Origin: Phyto melanocephala
Taxonomy: Eukaryota; Arthropoda; Insecta; Diptera; Rhinophoridae
NCBI GenBank assembly: GCA_941918925.1
Contig: OW799237.1
Location: 54,362,997-54,426,996, forward strand
Direction of reading: 5' to 3'
Length of the DNA stretch: 64,000 bases
Positions within the stretch are counted from its first letter, which is position 1; each line of letters starts with the position of its first letter. Positions 10,007 to 20,914 of this stretch are shown piece by piece. Both the position numbers and the translations under genes were made by a program. Below the pieces are notes generated by a model. It did not search any database, was not told the DNA's origin, and saw nothing but the letters and a program-made list of their open reading frames with translations.

Positions 10007-10289
10007 GTAAGTTTTTTTATACACACGAATATTAATATTAACCCTTACTAGTGCCAAGAGGTGGTGGCTGACAAATTTTGCTACATTAAGAAAAGATTAT
10101 GTAATATATTTTTTATTATTTATTTAAAAAAAATACATTTTATTAAAGACACACATGATGTTTTGAAAATAATTGAATTCACAATTCATTCCACCATCGG
10201 TGACACATGTACGACATCTTATTAATAAGTTATTCATTACTGCCTAGAGGGTTGCAGCGGGAATTGTCTCAATTGTCGTTCGAATGGAT

Positions 10290-10660
10290 TTCATTCAATC
10301 GTCCAAATTTGTTAGTTTTTTTTTTGTAAACTCCCTGTTTGCAATAACCCCACAAAAAAAATCGGGTGCTGTATGGTCAGGAGACATAGGGGGCCAACGG
10401 AATGTGGAGTTTCTTGAAATCAGCTTATTGGGGAATTTTCGCCGCAGTTCTATGAGAAGTCGCTCCATCTTTTTAAACCAAACATAGTTGAAAGGGATTC
10501 TTCACGGCGTAGTTCTGGAATGAAAACCTCTTTCAAAATCATTAAGAAATTGTCTCCATTGACTAACAGTGAGACCGTTTTCTTCGAAAAAATAAGGCCC
10601 GACAATGAACCTTGATGAAACTACACACTGCACTGTGACGCAAAGTAAATGAAATTGTAT
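10290..10660 (-). pseudogene. Mariner relic, rosa (DD41D)-like transposase
   Basis: The minus strand reads decayed transposase: a VGPYFFEENGL segment, then VWFKKMERLLIELRRKFP, then LISRNSTFRWPPMSPDHTAP with DFFCG directly after. The same signature blocks occur in the DD41D mariner at 37709..46908 (IIGPFF, MWFQQDGATCHT, VISRFGEQNWPPTSCDLTPL). The block that should hold the second catalytic Asp (QDGATxHT) is missing, and stops and frame changes are present, so it is dead. I did not find paired ends. Confidence 0.7.
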
Positions 10661-11868
10661 TCTCATGGAGAATCCTTATTCGATAGTTTTGTTTGTTAAC
10701 ATTGCAGTTCAAGTTGTTTTCATCCTATGCCGCCATTTGAATAATCTTCTCGCAAAACTCCAAGCGATCTGGAAGTCTTGGTTTTTAGTTTTGTTGTTGT
10801 TGTGAATTGAATCTTATATGGAAATAAGTTTGAATCTCTGTAAAATTGTCTGCAGTGACTTTCTTCCGACACAAATTTGAGCAGATAAGCTCCTTTTTGA
10901 AACTAGTATTGGAATGTATGGCAGCAGCTATTTAAAATAAATATGTAACAATATTATTGTTTATGTCAGCTTGAAAATGTTCTTGTAGTATATTAGATTG
11001 TAATATGCACTACATGTATGTTTGTATATTATGTCATATGCACACTACAACTGCTTTAATGCTAATATATCACTATATCCGTGACATTATGAAATTTCGC
11101 ACAATTTTCTAACTAAAAGTTGCAACTAAACTTGTATACACTTTTTCCATTTTACTCTCGAAGCTCTAATATCAACTTTGTGCAGAAACCAAAATTTATA
11201 GTTTACATTTACATTATTGTTTACATTGTTACACCTGGTACCATAAAAATGCAGCTGCACATGTGGTTAAAAACCGTTATAGGGGTAGGTGAAAATTACA
11301 CATGCCTTTTTTAAAAGGTTTATTTTATTACTCTCATGTGCCTATACAAAAAGAGCAAAAACAGAAAAAGGTAATTTTTTAAAAAAATCATTAAAAAATG
11401 GCACAAAAACGCAACGTTTTTTTAGTCTAATAGTAGAGATTACATATTTTATCGTGATGTATAACATTAAAGGATCGCAACGTCCCTCACTTTCAAAATA
11501 CTTTGGTTTGTTTTCTAAAAAAAAGAAAAAATTTTGTTGATTTTGAAAGAATAAAACAAAAAAAAATTATTATAAGCAGCTATTAGTAAAGTTTTTGACA
11601 GAAAAAAAACAATGTAAAATCTTGTTGTCGTCTTTGTTGGTTTTATTCAGCTAGTGCCTGAAAAGTTTCATACAAATTGGTTATTTGGATGTTGTTAGAA
11701 AAGAAAATTTACTTTATATGGGTGTAGCACTGCCCTCTTTTGTTTTGCTCGAACATACTAAAAAGACTACCAAATTTTAAATCTGCTATTTTTTACTATA
11801 ACTCACTAAATTTTTTATAGGTGATGTGTTTGTAGTGAACTAGCAGATAACGTTAAGCCATCGGTATG
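10661..11868. other. Intronic AT-rich DNA without recognisable features
   Basis: Only short chance reading frames with A- or T-rich composition are present. I see no transposase or RT motifs and no clear terminal repeats. Confidence 0.55.
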
Positions 11869-11912
11869 TAATGTATGTATGTATGTATGTATGTATGTAT
11901 GTATGTATGTAT
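11869..11912. repeat. (ATGT)n microsatellite
   Basis: About ten consecutive ATGT units (GTATGTATGTATGTATGTAT and onward), a perfect tetranucleotide tract likely to vary between individuals. Confidence 0.95.
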
Positions 11913-12114
11913 ATGAAATATACATATATGAAAAGCCGCCACATGTTGCACACTTGTTTGTAGTATCAATCTTTTGGAATTATTCAAAAATGAATTGTTA
12001 TTAAAAATTTAAAAATTGCCCCATAACCTTCTGCTAATTGAGAAAACATAAGTTACCACATAATTAAACATTTTCAGATTTTGGCTAATTAATAGGTACG
12101 TTTGTTATTATTTT

Positions 12115-12430
12115 TTATACCAACAACCCAAAAAATTGTGTTGGGCTATTCATTATGTCATTCCATTTGTAAGACATCGAAATATCCGCTTTAGGCCCAA
12201 TAAAGTACATATATATTTTCATTTTAGAATGATCTAGCTATGTCCGTCTGTCTGTTGAAAGCACGTTAGAGCTTGAACAAAAAAAGTTAGAGGAATCAAA
12301 TTTTGCCAGAATATTTTTAATACATCAGGAATGTTTTGTATTGAAAGTCGTCTTAATTGGTATATTAGGGGCAGGTAACGACAAAATTTGATTAAACGTT
12401 CTAAATGTTTATACGTAATTAGCATCCCAA
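12115..12430. repeat. Dispersed repeat family 2 (TATACC...GTCCGTCTGT type)
   Basis: Contains CCAACAACCCAAAAAATTGT followed by TTGGGCTATTCATT, then GATCTAGCTATGTCCGTCTG and TCTGTTGAAAGC, then AGAGGAATCAAATTTTGCCA. The same ordered blocks recur at 61036..61260. It is non-coding, and mini-me-like by its GTCY tract and stem-forming left end. Confidence 0.6.
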
Positions 12431-12699
12431 AAACCTGCCTTTGCCTTCAAACAATCAAACTTCTTGAAACACACATAGTCGCTGCTGCTTTTTAATCATT
12501 CGTTTGCTGTTGGATCTGTAATTTTATTCATGTATTCATCAATGCGTTTACCAAAACGATGCTGATTTTACTCATTATTAAAAGTGAATAACAAGTTTAA
12601 TGTATGATAAAATCAAGAAACAAAGTAATTTTTGCCATTCTCTGATTAGGAGGAGATTTAAATCTTGTAATGTAATGCTAAATTATTCCTTTGCGAAAA

Positions 12700-12930
12700 A
12701 ATAATAAAACGATTAATGAATTTAGACCAATATCTATTTTACCAATTGTAACTAAAATGTTTGATTTAATATTAATAATATATTAATTAAAAATATCCAG
12801 CTTGTAAAGCATATTGATAACAGTCAATTGCTTCATGACTGTCAGTCTGGATTCAGATGTAATAGGAGTACTACTACTGTACTCCTTGGTTTAACTGAGC
12901 ATATTAGAGAGAGTGTTTGTGACAAGTAAA
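12700..12930 (+). pseudogene. Fragment of a non-LTR reverse transcriptase
   Basis: The plus strand reads INEFRPISILPIVTKMFD, then QLVKHIDNSQLLHDCQSGFR, then RSTTTVLLGLTEHIRES. These are the conserved finger/palm blocks of non-LTR RT (FRPIS...SGFR...ST). An AT-rich stretch with a stop (about 12750..12790) lies between the first two blocks. It is a short dead piece with no endonuclease or YADD box, probably of the Jockey/CR1 group. Confidence 0.75.
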
Positions 12931-13750
12931 AGACGCAAAGATCTTTTAATATTTTTTAAAAAAGTATATTTGTTCAGATAATATTCAATTCATTTAAAAT
13001 TTTTTTACAAACAAAAATTTTCTATCGATAGGTTGAACGTACAATCAAAGCTATCTTTTATATCTATCAGGTTGCTTCTAGATTTTTGTTTTCGTCAACT
13101 CTTTAGTGTTTCTTACAGTCGGCCTTTTCTGTACATCCGAAATGACCTCACTACGGCTATGGTGTATTTCTTCATATTCACTTGAAGCATCTTCGTCATC
13201 ATTTTTGTCAAAACTACACCATAGTTTCAATTTGTCAAAACATATACATTTGTATAATGTCGTTTTGTTCTTTTAGAACCAGGCAAATCAGCGATAACAT
13301 AACGATCGTTATCTAAGACAAATTAAATCATATTTTTTAAACCAAATAAGAAAAATGTTCATATTATTTTTTTTATAGAAAAGGTGCTAAATGATATGTA
13401 CAAATCAAAAATAGCAAAAAAAAAAAAATAACTACAAAAAGTCACAGTAGTGGGTAAAAGGTTTTCTTTTTGGTATGATGATATGATTTTGGTTCGATGG
13501 AGACTCAGCAGAAGAGATGTTAGACTTTCGAAGAGATGTTTTGGTACTTGTGTATTTCTAGCACAGTGGATTTTACAGTGAAACAAAGTTGACAATCGGG
13601 TATGCAAAATCTATTGGTCCGTATAACTTTCCGATTAATTTTTGAAAACTACTTAAACATGCTCACTATATACTAGTATTCAGTCTCTTACAGTTAAATA
13701 GATATTTGACTTTATTTTTGAATTTTATAATTTTTTTTGAATAAAAATAT
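12931..13750. other. Intronic DNA without recognisable features
   Basis: AT-rich; the reading frames are short and lack motifs. The last four bases (ATAT, 13747..13750) are the duplicated target of the gypsy element that follows. Confidence 0.5.
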
Positions 13751-14283
13751 TGTTACGTTTATTTCCTTTAAATAAACGTTGAGTTCTTTTATTGCAGCCA
13801 AAAACAGTTGAAATTCGTTATAAAATTAAGAGCACTTTATTTACTTAAACACACTCAAAGATTGCTTTAATATCACTTTACTTATTACACTTATGATTAT
13901 ACACTTATGATTATACACTTATGATTATACACTTTTATTATCAAACACACTTTGATACGCACCTTACAAGCTCTACTATAATACTGATCATGTTAGCTGT
14001 GTTGTTCGGCTATTTATAGTAACATAGTGGTGTTCGGTAACATTCGACAAAGTTCTCGTATGTACATTCTAGTATATTCGAAAACCGTTAAATTTAAATT
14101 AAGACGTTAAGTAATATGTACGAATAATAGAAGTGCCTAAAAGTATGCTACATATAACAACAAACATCATTTTCGAACAACCAACGAAATAAACTAATAC
14201 AAATAAAACTACAGTAACTTAAACTACTACAACTAAAATAAATTATAATATAAATTAAGCTACTTAAAAATAAATCTGTAACA
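13751..14283 (-). repeat. 3' LTR of gypsy element 2 (complete, 533 bp)
   Basis: TG...CA ended. It contains a short tandem of ACTTATGATTATAC (about 13890..13930). Its inner end borders the purine-rich tract CTTAAGCGGGCGGTAG (read on the minus strand, 14284..14299). Confidence 0.88.
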
Positions 14284-14294
14284 CTACCGCCCGC

Positions 14295-16981
14295 TTAAGC
14301 CTGTTCGTCCCGAATAGGCACAAATTCACTTTTTCCGTACATAGCGAGGCGCTCGAGATGAACCACTTTCATCTTTGATCTTGGGCTATTGTACTTCTGT
14401 ATTCTATACACGACATCATTTATTATTTTTATCACCTTATACGGCCCATCCCAATGAGTTTGCAATTTAGGAGACAGTCCTTTTTTCCGTTGTGGGTTAT
14501 ATAGTAGAACTAGCTGACCCTCATTAAAGCCTTCAGAATTTGCTGCTCTGTCATATCTGGCCTTCATCTTGTCGCTGGTCATTTTTATTCGGCCACGAAC
14601 GAATTCATGAATTTCGTCTAAATCTTTTTGTCCCCTTGAATTATCTTCTTCGTGCTCATTTATTGTCGAGGGATTAATACCGAATTCAAGATCGCCTGGC
14701 AGTTTCAGCTCGGTTCCAAACATAACTTTTGCAGGTGTTTGGGAGGTAGAGTCATGAACGGCTGACCTGTATGCCAACAGAAATTTTGGTATGTGCTCAT
14801 CCCAGTCCCTTTGGTGTGCACTGACCACTTTTCTCAAGTGTTCCTCCAACGTGCGTTTAATCTCTCGACCATGCCATCAGATTGTGGATGCAGTGGCGTA
14901 GTCCTCGTTTTTCGGATACCGTATAGTTCGCACATTTCCTGGAATATCGCAGATTCAAAATTTCTTCCCTGATCAGAATGTAGCTCAAGCGGAACTCCAT
15001 AGCGGCACACCCAGTTGTTCACAAATGCGTTTACGACAGTTTTAGCTTCTTGGTTTGGTATTGCGTATACCTCTGGCCATTTGCTAAAATAGTCGATTAC
15101 AACTAGAACGTAACGGTTTCCAGCCTCACTGACAGGAAAAGGGCCTGCTATATCCATCGATATTCGCTCAAAGGGAGCACCTGAATTGTACTGCTGCAAT
15201 GCTCCTCGACTCCGTCTTACTGGGCCCTTGGCTGCGATACATTTTGCGCAATTTGCTATCCAATCAGCTACAGATTGTTGGCCAACCCAATAGAAACGTT
15301 GCTTTATCTTTTCTATGGTTTTTGTTACACCAAGATGACCACCACTTGAACCATTATGAAACTCCTTCAATACCTCTTTGACTTTAGAGGATGGCACCAC
15401 AATCAGATTTGTTGTCGATTTACCATCAGTACTTTCCCATTTGCGATAAAGGTACCCGTTAATAACCTGCAGACTATTCCATAGCGCCCAGTATGATTTC
15501 ATCAGTGGACTTTCCGCTGATATTTGGTTACGGGTTGGTCTTTTGTCTTCCTCCTTTGCTGACATAATTTTTGCCAGTATGGGATCGTCTCTTTGCGCCG
15601 CTGACCAGTCGTCACTTGCCTCTATATGTGTTAGTCGAACGTCAAGGACACATTCTTTTCTTTCAGCTTTTGCACAATGTTTGCACTCCAATCTGCACGG
15701 TCTTCGGGAGAGTGCATCTGCATTTCCATGTTTAGTGCCCTTTCTGTGCTCAATGCTGAAATCGTAGCTCTGGAGACGTTCAATCCAACGGGATAGCTGT
15801 CCTTCCGGTTGTTTAAATTGTAGTAACCATCTGCGTGCAGAGTGATCGGTTCTTAGTTCAAAGTGTTGTCCATACAGGTATTTATGGTAATGCTTTACAC
15901 ACTCTACAACTGCCATAAGCTCTCGACGTGTTACACAATAATTTCTTTCAGGCTTCGAGAGTGTTCGACTGTAGTAGCCTATCACCTTTTCTGTTCCGTT
16001 AACAACCTGCGAAAGAACACCACCTATCCCGTAGCCACTCGCATCGCTATCCAATACAAATTTCTCCCCAGCGATGGGATATGCCAAAACTGGTGCTACG
16101 CATAACAACTCCTTGAGCTTTTGGAATGCTAGTTCTTGGGCTTCAGCCCACAGGAATGGTCGTGACTTCTTGGTGAGCTCATGTAGACTGGCAGCGACAC
16201 TGGCAAAATTCGGCACAAATCTCCTGTAGTAGGTACAGAGGCCTAGAAAACTACGTAATTCATGCAGATTTTTCGGGCGAGGCCAATCCTTCACAGCTTG
16301 AACTTTATCTTCGTCAGTTGATATACCATCCTCTGCGACTCGATGCCCCAAGTACTTTACCTCTTTCTGGAACAATGCACATTTCTTGGCGCTTAGTTTA
16401 GGTCCAGCCGCTGATATTCGTTTAAGAACTTCTTCTAGATTTTTCAGGTGATCGTCAAAACTTTTACCCATGACAATTATGTCATCAAGATACACCAGAC
16501 ATGTCTTCCAATGAAGTCCCCTTAATACGCGTTCCATTAATCGCTCGAATGTGGCTGGAGCGTTGCATAGTCCAAATGGCATCACGTTAAATTGCCATAG
16601 CCCGTCACTTGCACTAAAAGCTGTTTTCTCCTTATCTCTATCAGATATTTCTACTTGCCAATAACCACTTTTCAGGTCTAATGTGGAGAACCATTTTGTT
16701 CCAGCTAGCGTGTCCAGAGTGTCATCTATCCTTGGCAGTGGATAACTGTCCTTCTTAGTGACGTCATTCAGTTTTCTATAATCGACGCAAAATCTTGTGC
16801 TGCCATCTTTCTTTTTAACCAAGACTACCGGTGAGCTCCAAGGATTTGAAGAAGGTTCTGTTACTCCACTCTGCTCCATTTCATTGACAAGCTCTTTGAC
16901 TTCATTACGTTTCGCCAGAGGAATACTTCTAGGAGCTTGTTTTATAGGCCTTGCAACGCCGGTATTTATCTGATGTTTCAC
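14295..16981 (-). pseudogene. pol of gypsy element 2: RT, RNase H, integrase, frameshifted
   Basis: The minus-strand frame 16981..14834 carries RT (WSSPVVLVKKKDGSTRFCVD; catalytic YLDD in VYLDDIIVMG), RNase H (VLDSDASGYGIGG) and most of integrase: a zinc-binding region (GGHLGVTKT, CAKC) and the core SMDIAGPFP, HSDQGRNFE and GMVER, with 35 residues between the last D and E. Just after GMVERLN the frame fails and integrase continues in another frame (14849..14295: EEHLRKVVSAHQRDWDEH to PVVRDEQA-type tail). One missing base near 14855 fits. The C-terminus has a GPYK-type motif (HWDGPYKVIKI). Upstream, pol codons continue to about 17085, where another frame change separates them from the protease frame. 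Confidence 0.88.
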
Positions 16982-17085
16982 AAGTGATGTTCTACCTTGA
17001 TGTTGACCTTTCAGAGCGAAGATAGATGCATGTCTTCTGAGTAGCTGTTTTGCTTTATTCCTATCGGACGGCGATAATCCTTTAA

Positions 17086-17823
17086 CTACTTCTTTACGTA
17101 TTCTGCTAACATCTCCTGCTCTTTGTTTGACATACTAACAGGACCCGATTTCATTTCGCAATTAATTATTGCCTCAGCTTTAGCACATTGACCTAATTCG
17201 GATTTTGGCTTGACAACTTTTTCACAGGCGGAAAGGTTAAGCACTCCTATAGGGACTCTTCCGTCATTGCTAGTTTTGACAAGGGCTTTTGCTGTTATTA
17301 AGTCACTTTTTATATCTGTTTGTTCTACCACCCACAACCGGTTGTCCACAAAATCTCCCTCTATACGCGCCCAGACTACACTTTCTGACTGTGGTGGTAT
17401 TTTCTCATATTCTGTAGCAACTAGTTTCCTTACATGCACCTTATTTTCATAACCAACATCTAGGGGTATTTCAACATTTCTCCAAATCATTACCTTCTGC
17501 CCCATGTGCAGATTAATGCTATGACTAATCATAAAATCTGCACCGATGATTACTTCGTCCACAATGTCGGCAACGATGAATACATGATTGACAGTTATGT
17601 TGGCAATAGTTACTTTTACGTTTATTTTACCATAGACAGTAGCAGGCTCCCCAGTAGCTGTTCGCAGACTTACGCCACATAACGGTTCGATTATTTTCTT
17701 TACTAAATCGGGCCTGATAATAGACTGCGATGCTCCTGTGTCTATAAAAGTAAAAGTGGTAAAAGTATGCCTTCGACCATTGATATACCCACAAGCAGTA
17801 AGGTTGCTATTTTTCTGCTGCAT
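17086..17823 (-). CDS. Protease region of gypsy element 2
   Basis: 245-residue frame with the retroviral-type aspartic protease active site FIDTGASQSIIRP near residue 28 and the flap/helix region ending VIIGADFM. The frame is open upstream to the gag overlap (17895) in the -1 frame relative to gag, so it is expected to be translated as a gag-pol fusion. The displayed Met is therefore probably internal. Downstream it stops at about 17086, where the continuation shifts frame, probably by a small indel. Confidence 0.82.
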   Translation of the reverse strand: MQQKNSNLTACGYINGRRHTFTTFTFIDTGASQSIIRPDLVKKIIEPLCGVSLRTATGEPATVYGKINVKVTIANITVNHVFIVADIVDEVIIGADFMISHSINLHMGQKVMIWRNVEIPLDVGYENKVHVRKLVATEYEKIPPQSESVVWARIEGDFVDNRLWVVEQTDIKSDLITAKALVKTSNDGRVPIGVLNLSACEKVVKPKSELGQCAKAEAIINCEMKSGPVSMSNKEQEMLAEYVKK

Positions 17824-17891
17824 AACTGATATGGAGATTGTGGGGCCCTCGGTTATGGGAGCTAGCTCTTGCCCCGTAGTGCTAGCTCGTT

Positions 17892-18749
17892 TTAGTTTAA
17901 CGGTGACTCATTTGAAGATTTCGTGTTTGCCCGTTTGCTGTTTCCAGGTGGCGAAATAGATCTAGCCCGCTTCCTTGGTGCTTTGCAATTTCGTTGAAAA
18001 TGTCGACTCTTACCACAATTATAACATTTGACTCTGGCTTTGCCTTGTTTTTCCTCTAACGCCTGTATACGAGCCTTTAAATCGCTTACTTCATCTCTAT
18101 CCATTTCTGTAGAAATTTCAAGATTTCGCAACTTGTATATCTGCGGCTTAGAAAGCAATTTTGCAGTTTCCTGTGTTAGTGCATACGAAACTGTTTCTGC
18201 AAACGTTGATTTGTGCTTGCCAAACACCGCGTGCTTTATTTCTGGATCACGTATTCCATTAACAAACGTTTCAATTTTAAACTGATCCAAAAATGGGTGA
18301 TTTTCACCTGGATATGTCAGCTGCAACAAACGCTCGATCTCCGTTGCGAAATCTTGTAATGACTCGCTAGCTTTCTGGATTCTGCCTCGCAATTCTATTC
18401 GGTATATATCTCGTTTGTGCTCGCCGCCATACTTACGTTGTAGCGCCACCATTATGTCATCGTAGTTTTCTCTGCAGCCAATGGGTATACTTTCTAGAAC
18501 TTGTGCTGCGTTGCCTTTCAATGCCAAAATCAACTCTATAGCTTTTTCTTCATTGTTCCACATATTTCTATTGGCAACTGTCTCAAACTGAAATTTAAAA
18601 ACATTAAATGGTGCACTACCATCAAAAGTAGGGGCCTTTATTCTACTAGATATTTCTGGAATTATTCGCACTGGTCCCTCGTGACATTGAAGATCATTAA
18701 TTTTTATTTCCAAATTTTTCGTCTTGTAATTGCAATTTTTCATCAACAC
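17892..18749 (-). CDS. gag core and nucleocapsid of gypsy element 2
   Basis: 285-residue frame. The capsid-like region (APTFDGSAPFNVFKFQFETV, then YRIELRGRIQKASESLQDFA) is typical of insect Ty3/gypsy gag. One zinc knuckle follows (CYNCGKSRHFQRNC), then a basic tail with a nuclear-localisation look (APRKRARSISPPGNSKRA). The reading frame ends TTA AAC TAA, and GTTAAAC directly precedes the stop, a textbook slippery heptamer. The N-terminal SAP and coiled-coil parts (18750..19533) are now in other frames. Confidence 0.85.
   Translation of the reverse strand: MLMKNCNYKTKNLEIKINDLQCHEGPVRIIPEISSRIKAPTFDGSAPFNVFKFQFETVANRNMWNNEEKAIELILALKGNAAQVLESIPIGCRENYDDIMVALQRKYGGEHKRDIYRIELRGRIQKASESLQDFATEIERLLQLTYPGENHPFLDQFKIETFVNGIRDPEIKHAVFGKHKSTFAETVSYALTQETAKLLSKPQIYKLRNLEISTEMDRDEVSDLKARIQALEEKQGKARVKCYNCGKSRHFQRNCKAPRKRARSISPPGNSKRANTKSSNESPLN
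17895..17901 (-). promoter_or_regulatory. -1 ribosomal frameshift site, G_TTA_AAC
   Basis: On the minus strand the heptamer GTTAAAC is in register with gag codons (TTA AAC) and is followed immediately by the gag stop TAA (17892..17894). The protease frame is the -1 frame and is open across this point. Heptamers of the form X_XXY_YYZ are established -1 frameshift signals. I did not assess a downstream pseudoknot. Confidence 0.7.
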
Positions 18750-18939
18750 TTTTTACTTGTAGTTGTAATTTTTCGTCAACATCTTTGACTTGTAGTTGTA
18801 ATTTGCTATTGAAGTCACTTGCTTAAGTAACTATGCAGTCTTCAAGGTCAGATATTTTTTTATCAATTTTATTAACTTGCTTTTCAATGCCATCTACTCT
18901 GCTGTTCACAGCTTTAGAAATTTCCTGAAGTTTCTCGTT

Positions 18940-19245
18940 CGTAGCTCTAGCTGTTTCTTGTACTTCTTCTTTGACTTCAGCTAATAATTTTTCATTATTA
19001 GCTCTAGAAGATTCTTGAACTTCGGCTAATAATTTTTCATTATTAGCTCTAGAAGATTCTTGAACTTCGGCTAATAATTTTTCATAATTAGCTCTAGAAG
19101 TTTCTTGAACTTCAACTTCAGCTAATAATTTTTCATTATTAACTCTGGAAGTTTCTTGAACTTCTACTTTAACTTCTTAAACTTCTACTTTAACTTGAGC
19201 TAATAATTTTTCATTATTAGCTCTAGAATTTTCTTGAACTTCCTG
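18940..19245 (-). repeat. 45-bp tandem repeat encoding a 15-residue coiled-coil unit in gag
   Basis: About six copies of a 45-bp unit. The minus strand reads NNEKLLAEVQESSRA per unit, a heptad-like amphipathic helix. Copies vary slightly (SSRA, TSRA, NSRA), and one copy has a small extra duplication (KVEV). Confidence 0.85.
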
Positions 19246-19533
19246 GAATTTAATTTCCATCTTTTCCATCATAGCAGCAAGCATCGTACTTAAATCCATG
19301 TTGTTTGTGGTTGAACGAGTGGAGACTTCAATTTCTTCTTTTTCGTCAAACTCGTAACCATCAATGTCAATATTACGCCGCTTAAATTCATCTAGAAGTC
19401 TCTTTTGCAATTCTACTTTATTACCTGTTGTCGGCAATGCCAACTTACTCAATTCTTTCTTGAGTTGTTCAACTTTAAGCTCCTCAAATTTCATGTCTTT
19501 TATTATAACGCAACACATAACAACAAACTTCAT
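19177..19533 (-). pseudogene. gag N-terminus of gypsy element 2 with SAP-like domain
   Basis: The minus-strand frame begins at or before MKFEELKVEQLKKELSKLAL (Met near 19493). The segment LKVEQLKKELSKLALPTTG, then KVELQKRLLDEF, has the two-helix pattern and central Gly of SAP domains, a DNA-binding fold. An acidic linker and a helical region (LSTMLAAMMEKMEIKFQEVQ) follow, leading into the 15-residue repeats. The frame ends at TAA 19177..19179, where the repeat unit predicts a CAA codon, so this is a nonsense change. The ORF starts only about 20 bp from the truncated LTR, so the original leader is lost. The SAP call rests on pattern, not a profile search. Confidence 0.7.
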
Positions 19534-19646
19534 TTTCGAACAACCAACGAAATAAACTAATACAAATAAAACTACAGTAACTTAAACTACTACAACTAAA
19601 ATAAATTATAATGTAAATTAAGCTACTTAAAAATAAATCTGTAACA
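19515..19646 (-). repeat. Truncated 5' LTR of gypsy element 2
   Basis: About 132 bp closely similar to 14150..14283 (ACAACAAACTTCATTTTCG to AATCTGTAACA, with one base changed in the last 90 bp). The remaining 400 bp of LTR, the primer-binding site and the leader are deleted. Confidence 0.85.
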
Positions 19647-19650
19647 ATAT

Positions 19651-20300
19651 GTTTCCTTTCTTTTTACTTTTTTATTAAATTTTTATACACATTTTATTAT
19701 AAAATAAAATGTAATGATGTAATTAATTTTTAAAATAAAAACTACAGATATGTGAGAAATTTTTTATAAAAAACTCAGTACATTTTATATAAAAAAAATT
19801 AATTTAAAAGACGTCGAAAACAAATAGTTAATTTTCGAAGGGAATATTCTCGTAAAAATTATGACAATCGGCTGGTATTAATGGTTTTAAGTTGTAACGT
19901 GGTTTTGTCAAAGGCTGAGGTAGTTCAGTCGTGTCCAAGGTCAACTTACGGATCCACGAACCTTAAGTATAATGAAAAACCAATTATTTACCCTTATTCG
20001 GGGTTGACAATAGAATTCACTTTATTTATACGTTTCGATTTATTTATAAAAAAGTATTAAGTACAACGAATTACTTGCGGCAATGGTGATATGTCGGGAG
20101 TTGCTGGTAGAGCTGGATAGGCAACGGCTACAATCGTTCTACAGCAGGATCAGTTATAATAAGGTATCGTGAGTCGCTCGGTGAATAAGATCAGTAATTG
20201 TGAAGTGGCGAACTCACTCGGTGAACAGGATTGGTAATGAGTCGCCCGATGAATAAGATAGGTAACTATGAAGAGACGAACTCACTCGGTGCACAGGATT
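19651..20300. other. Intronic DNA, no gene seen
   Basis: Contains TCACTCGGTGAACAGGATT, TGAATAAGAT and AACTCACTCGGTG motifs repeated loosely between 20160 and 20300. They may belong to an old LTR or other repeat, but I cannot define ends. Confidence 0.4.
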
Positions 20301-20317
20301 ATGGTTAATGCTTACAA

Positions 20318-20450
20318 TATTACAATTCTTTATTTCTACGCTTCTTATAATACTACAATCGCCTTATTTCTACGCTTCTTACAATACCACAATCCCCTTA
20401 TTTCTACGCTTCTTACAATACTACAATCGCCTTATTTCTACCTTAACGAA
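20318..20450. repeat. 34-bp tandem repeat, about 3.7 copies
   Basis: The unit is ACGCTTCTTACAATACCACA followed by ATCCCCTTATTTCT, with small substitutions between copies. It reads open in two frames on the plus strand (TLLTILQSPYFY-type peptides), but that is a by-product of the repeat. Confidence 0.88.
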
Positions 20451-20914
20451 ACAGTCAGCCGCAGTGGCAAAACAGTCGGCCGAAGCCGCTGTGTGAAGTG
20501 GCACTCAAATATTAATTCGAGGACCTGGGTTGGTTTTACTTTCGTAACACCAAGTTGGGCAAATTCTTGTCTTGTCTGAACCGCCCCTACTACATTCCAA
20601 GATAGTACCCTTATACATACTTATGAATAAACCAAATGAGAATTCAAAAATCATTCGTTGGTTAACATTGGTTAACAAATGGCCATGTATTAAGGGTATT
20701 CACTATAACGTGCAGTAGTAAGGGGGTTCCTATCATATTTTATCGTATCATATTATTATATACAAATTCTCTTATGACTATTATATTATTACTATGGTAT
20801 ACATATATATTATATGTGCGTGGTTACCAAGATAACGACGTCACAAAGTCTTGGAGATTTTGCCACTTTTTCTTTGATATTTTAATTTTATAAGTATGTT
20901 CACGATCTACAAAT

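Larger units (their letters stand above)
13751..19646 (-). mobile_element. Ty3/gypsy retrotransposon with SAP-domain gag, decayed
   Basis: Minus-strand element flanked by ATAT on both sides (13747..13750 and 19647..19650). The left (3') LTR is complete at 533 bp (TGTTACGTTT...AATCTGTAACA). The right (5') LTR keeps only about 132 bp, its outer end, and the primer-binding site and leader are gone. Matching outer ends and TSD show that the whole element inserted and then lost this piece. Genes from right to left are gag, protease, RT-RNase H-integrase. Several frameshifts and a nonsense codon break them, so it is not autonomous. Confidence 0.9.

Noticed and set aside
18940..19245. Regular 45-bp repeats, possible CRISPR-like array
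   Set aside because: The units are contiguous without spacers and encode a helix in gag. The genome is eukaryotic.
20268..20579. Open frame of 103 residues over 34-bp repeats
   Set aside because: The reading frame follows the tandem repeat, has no recognisable domain, and is open in two frames at once.
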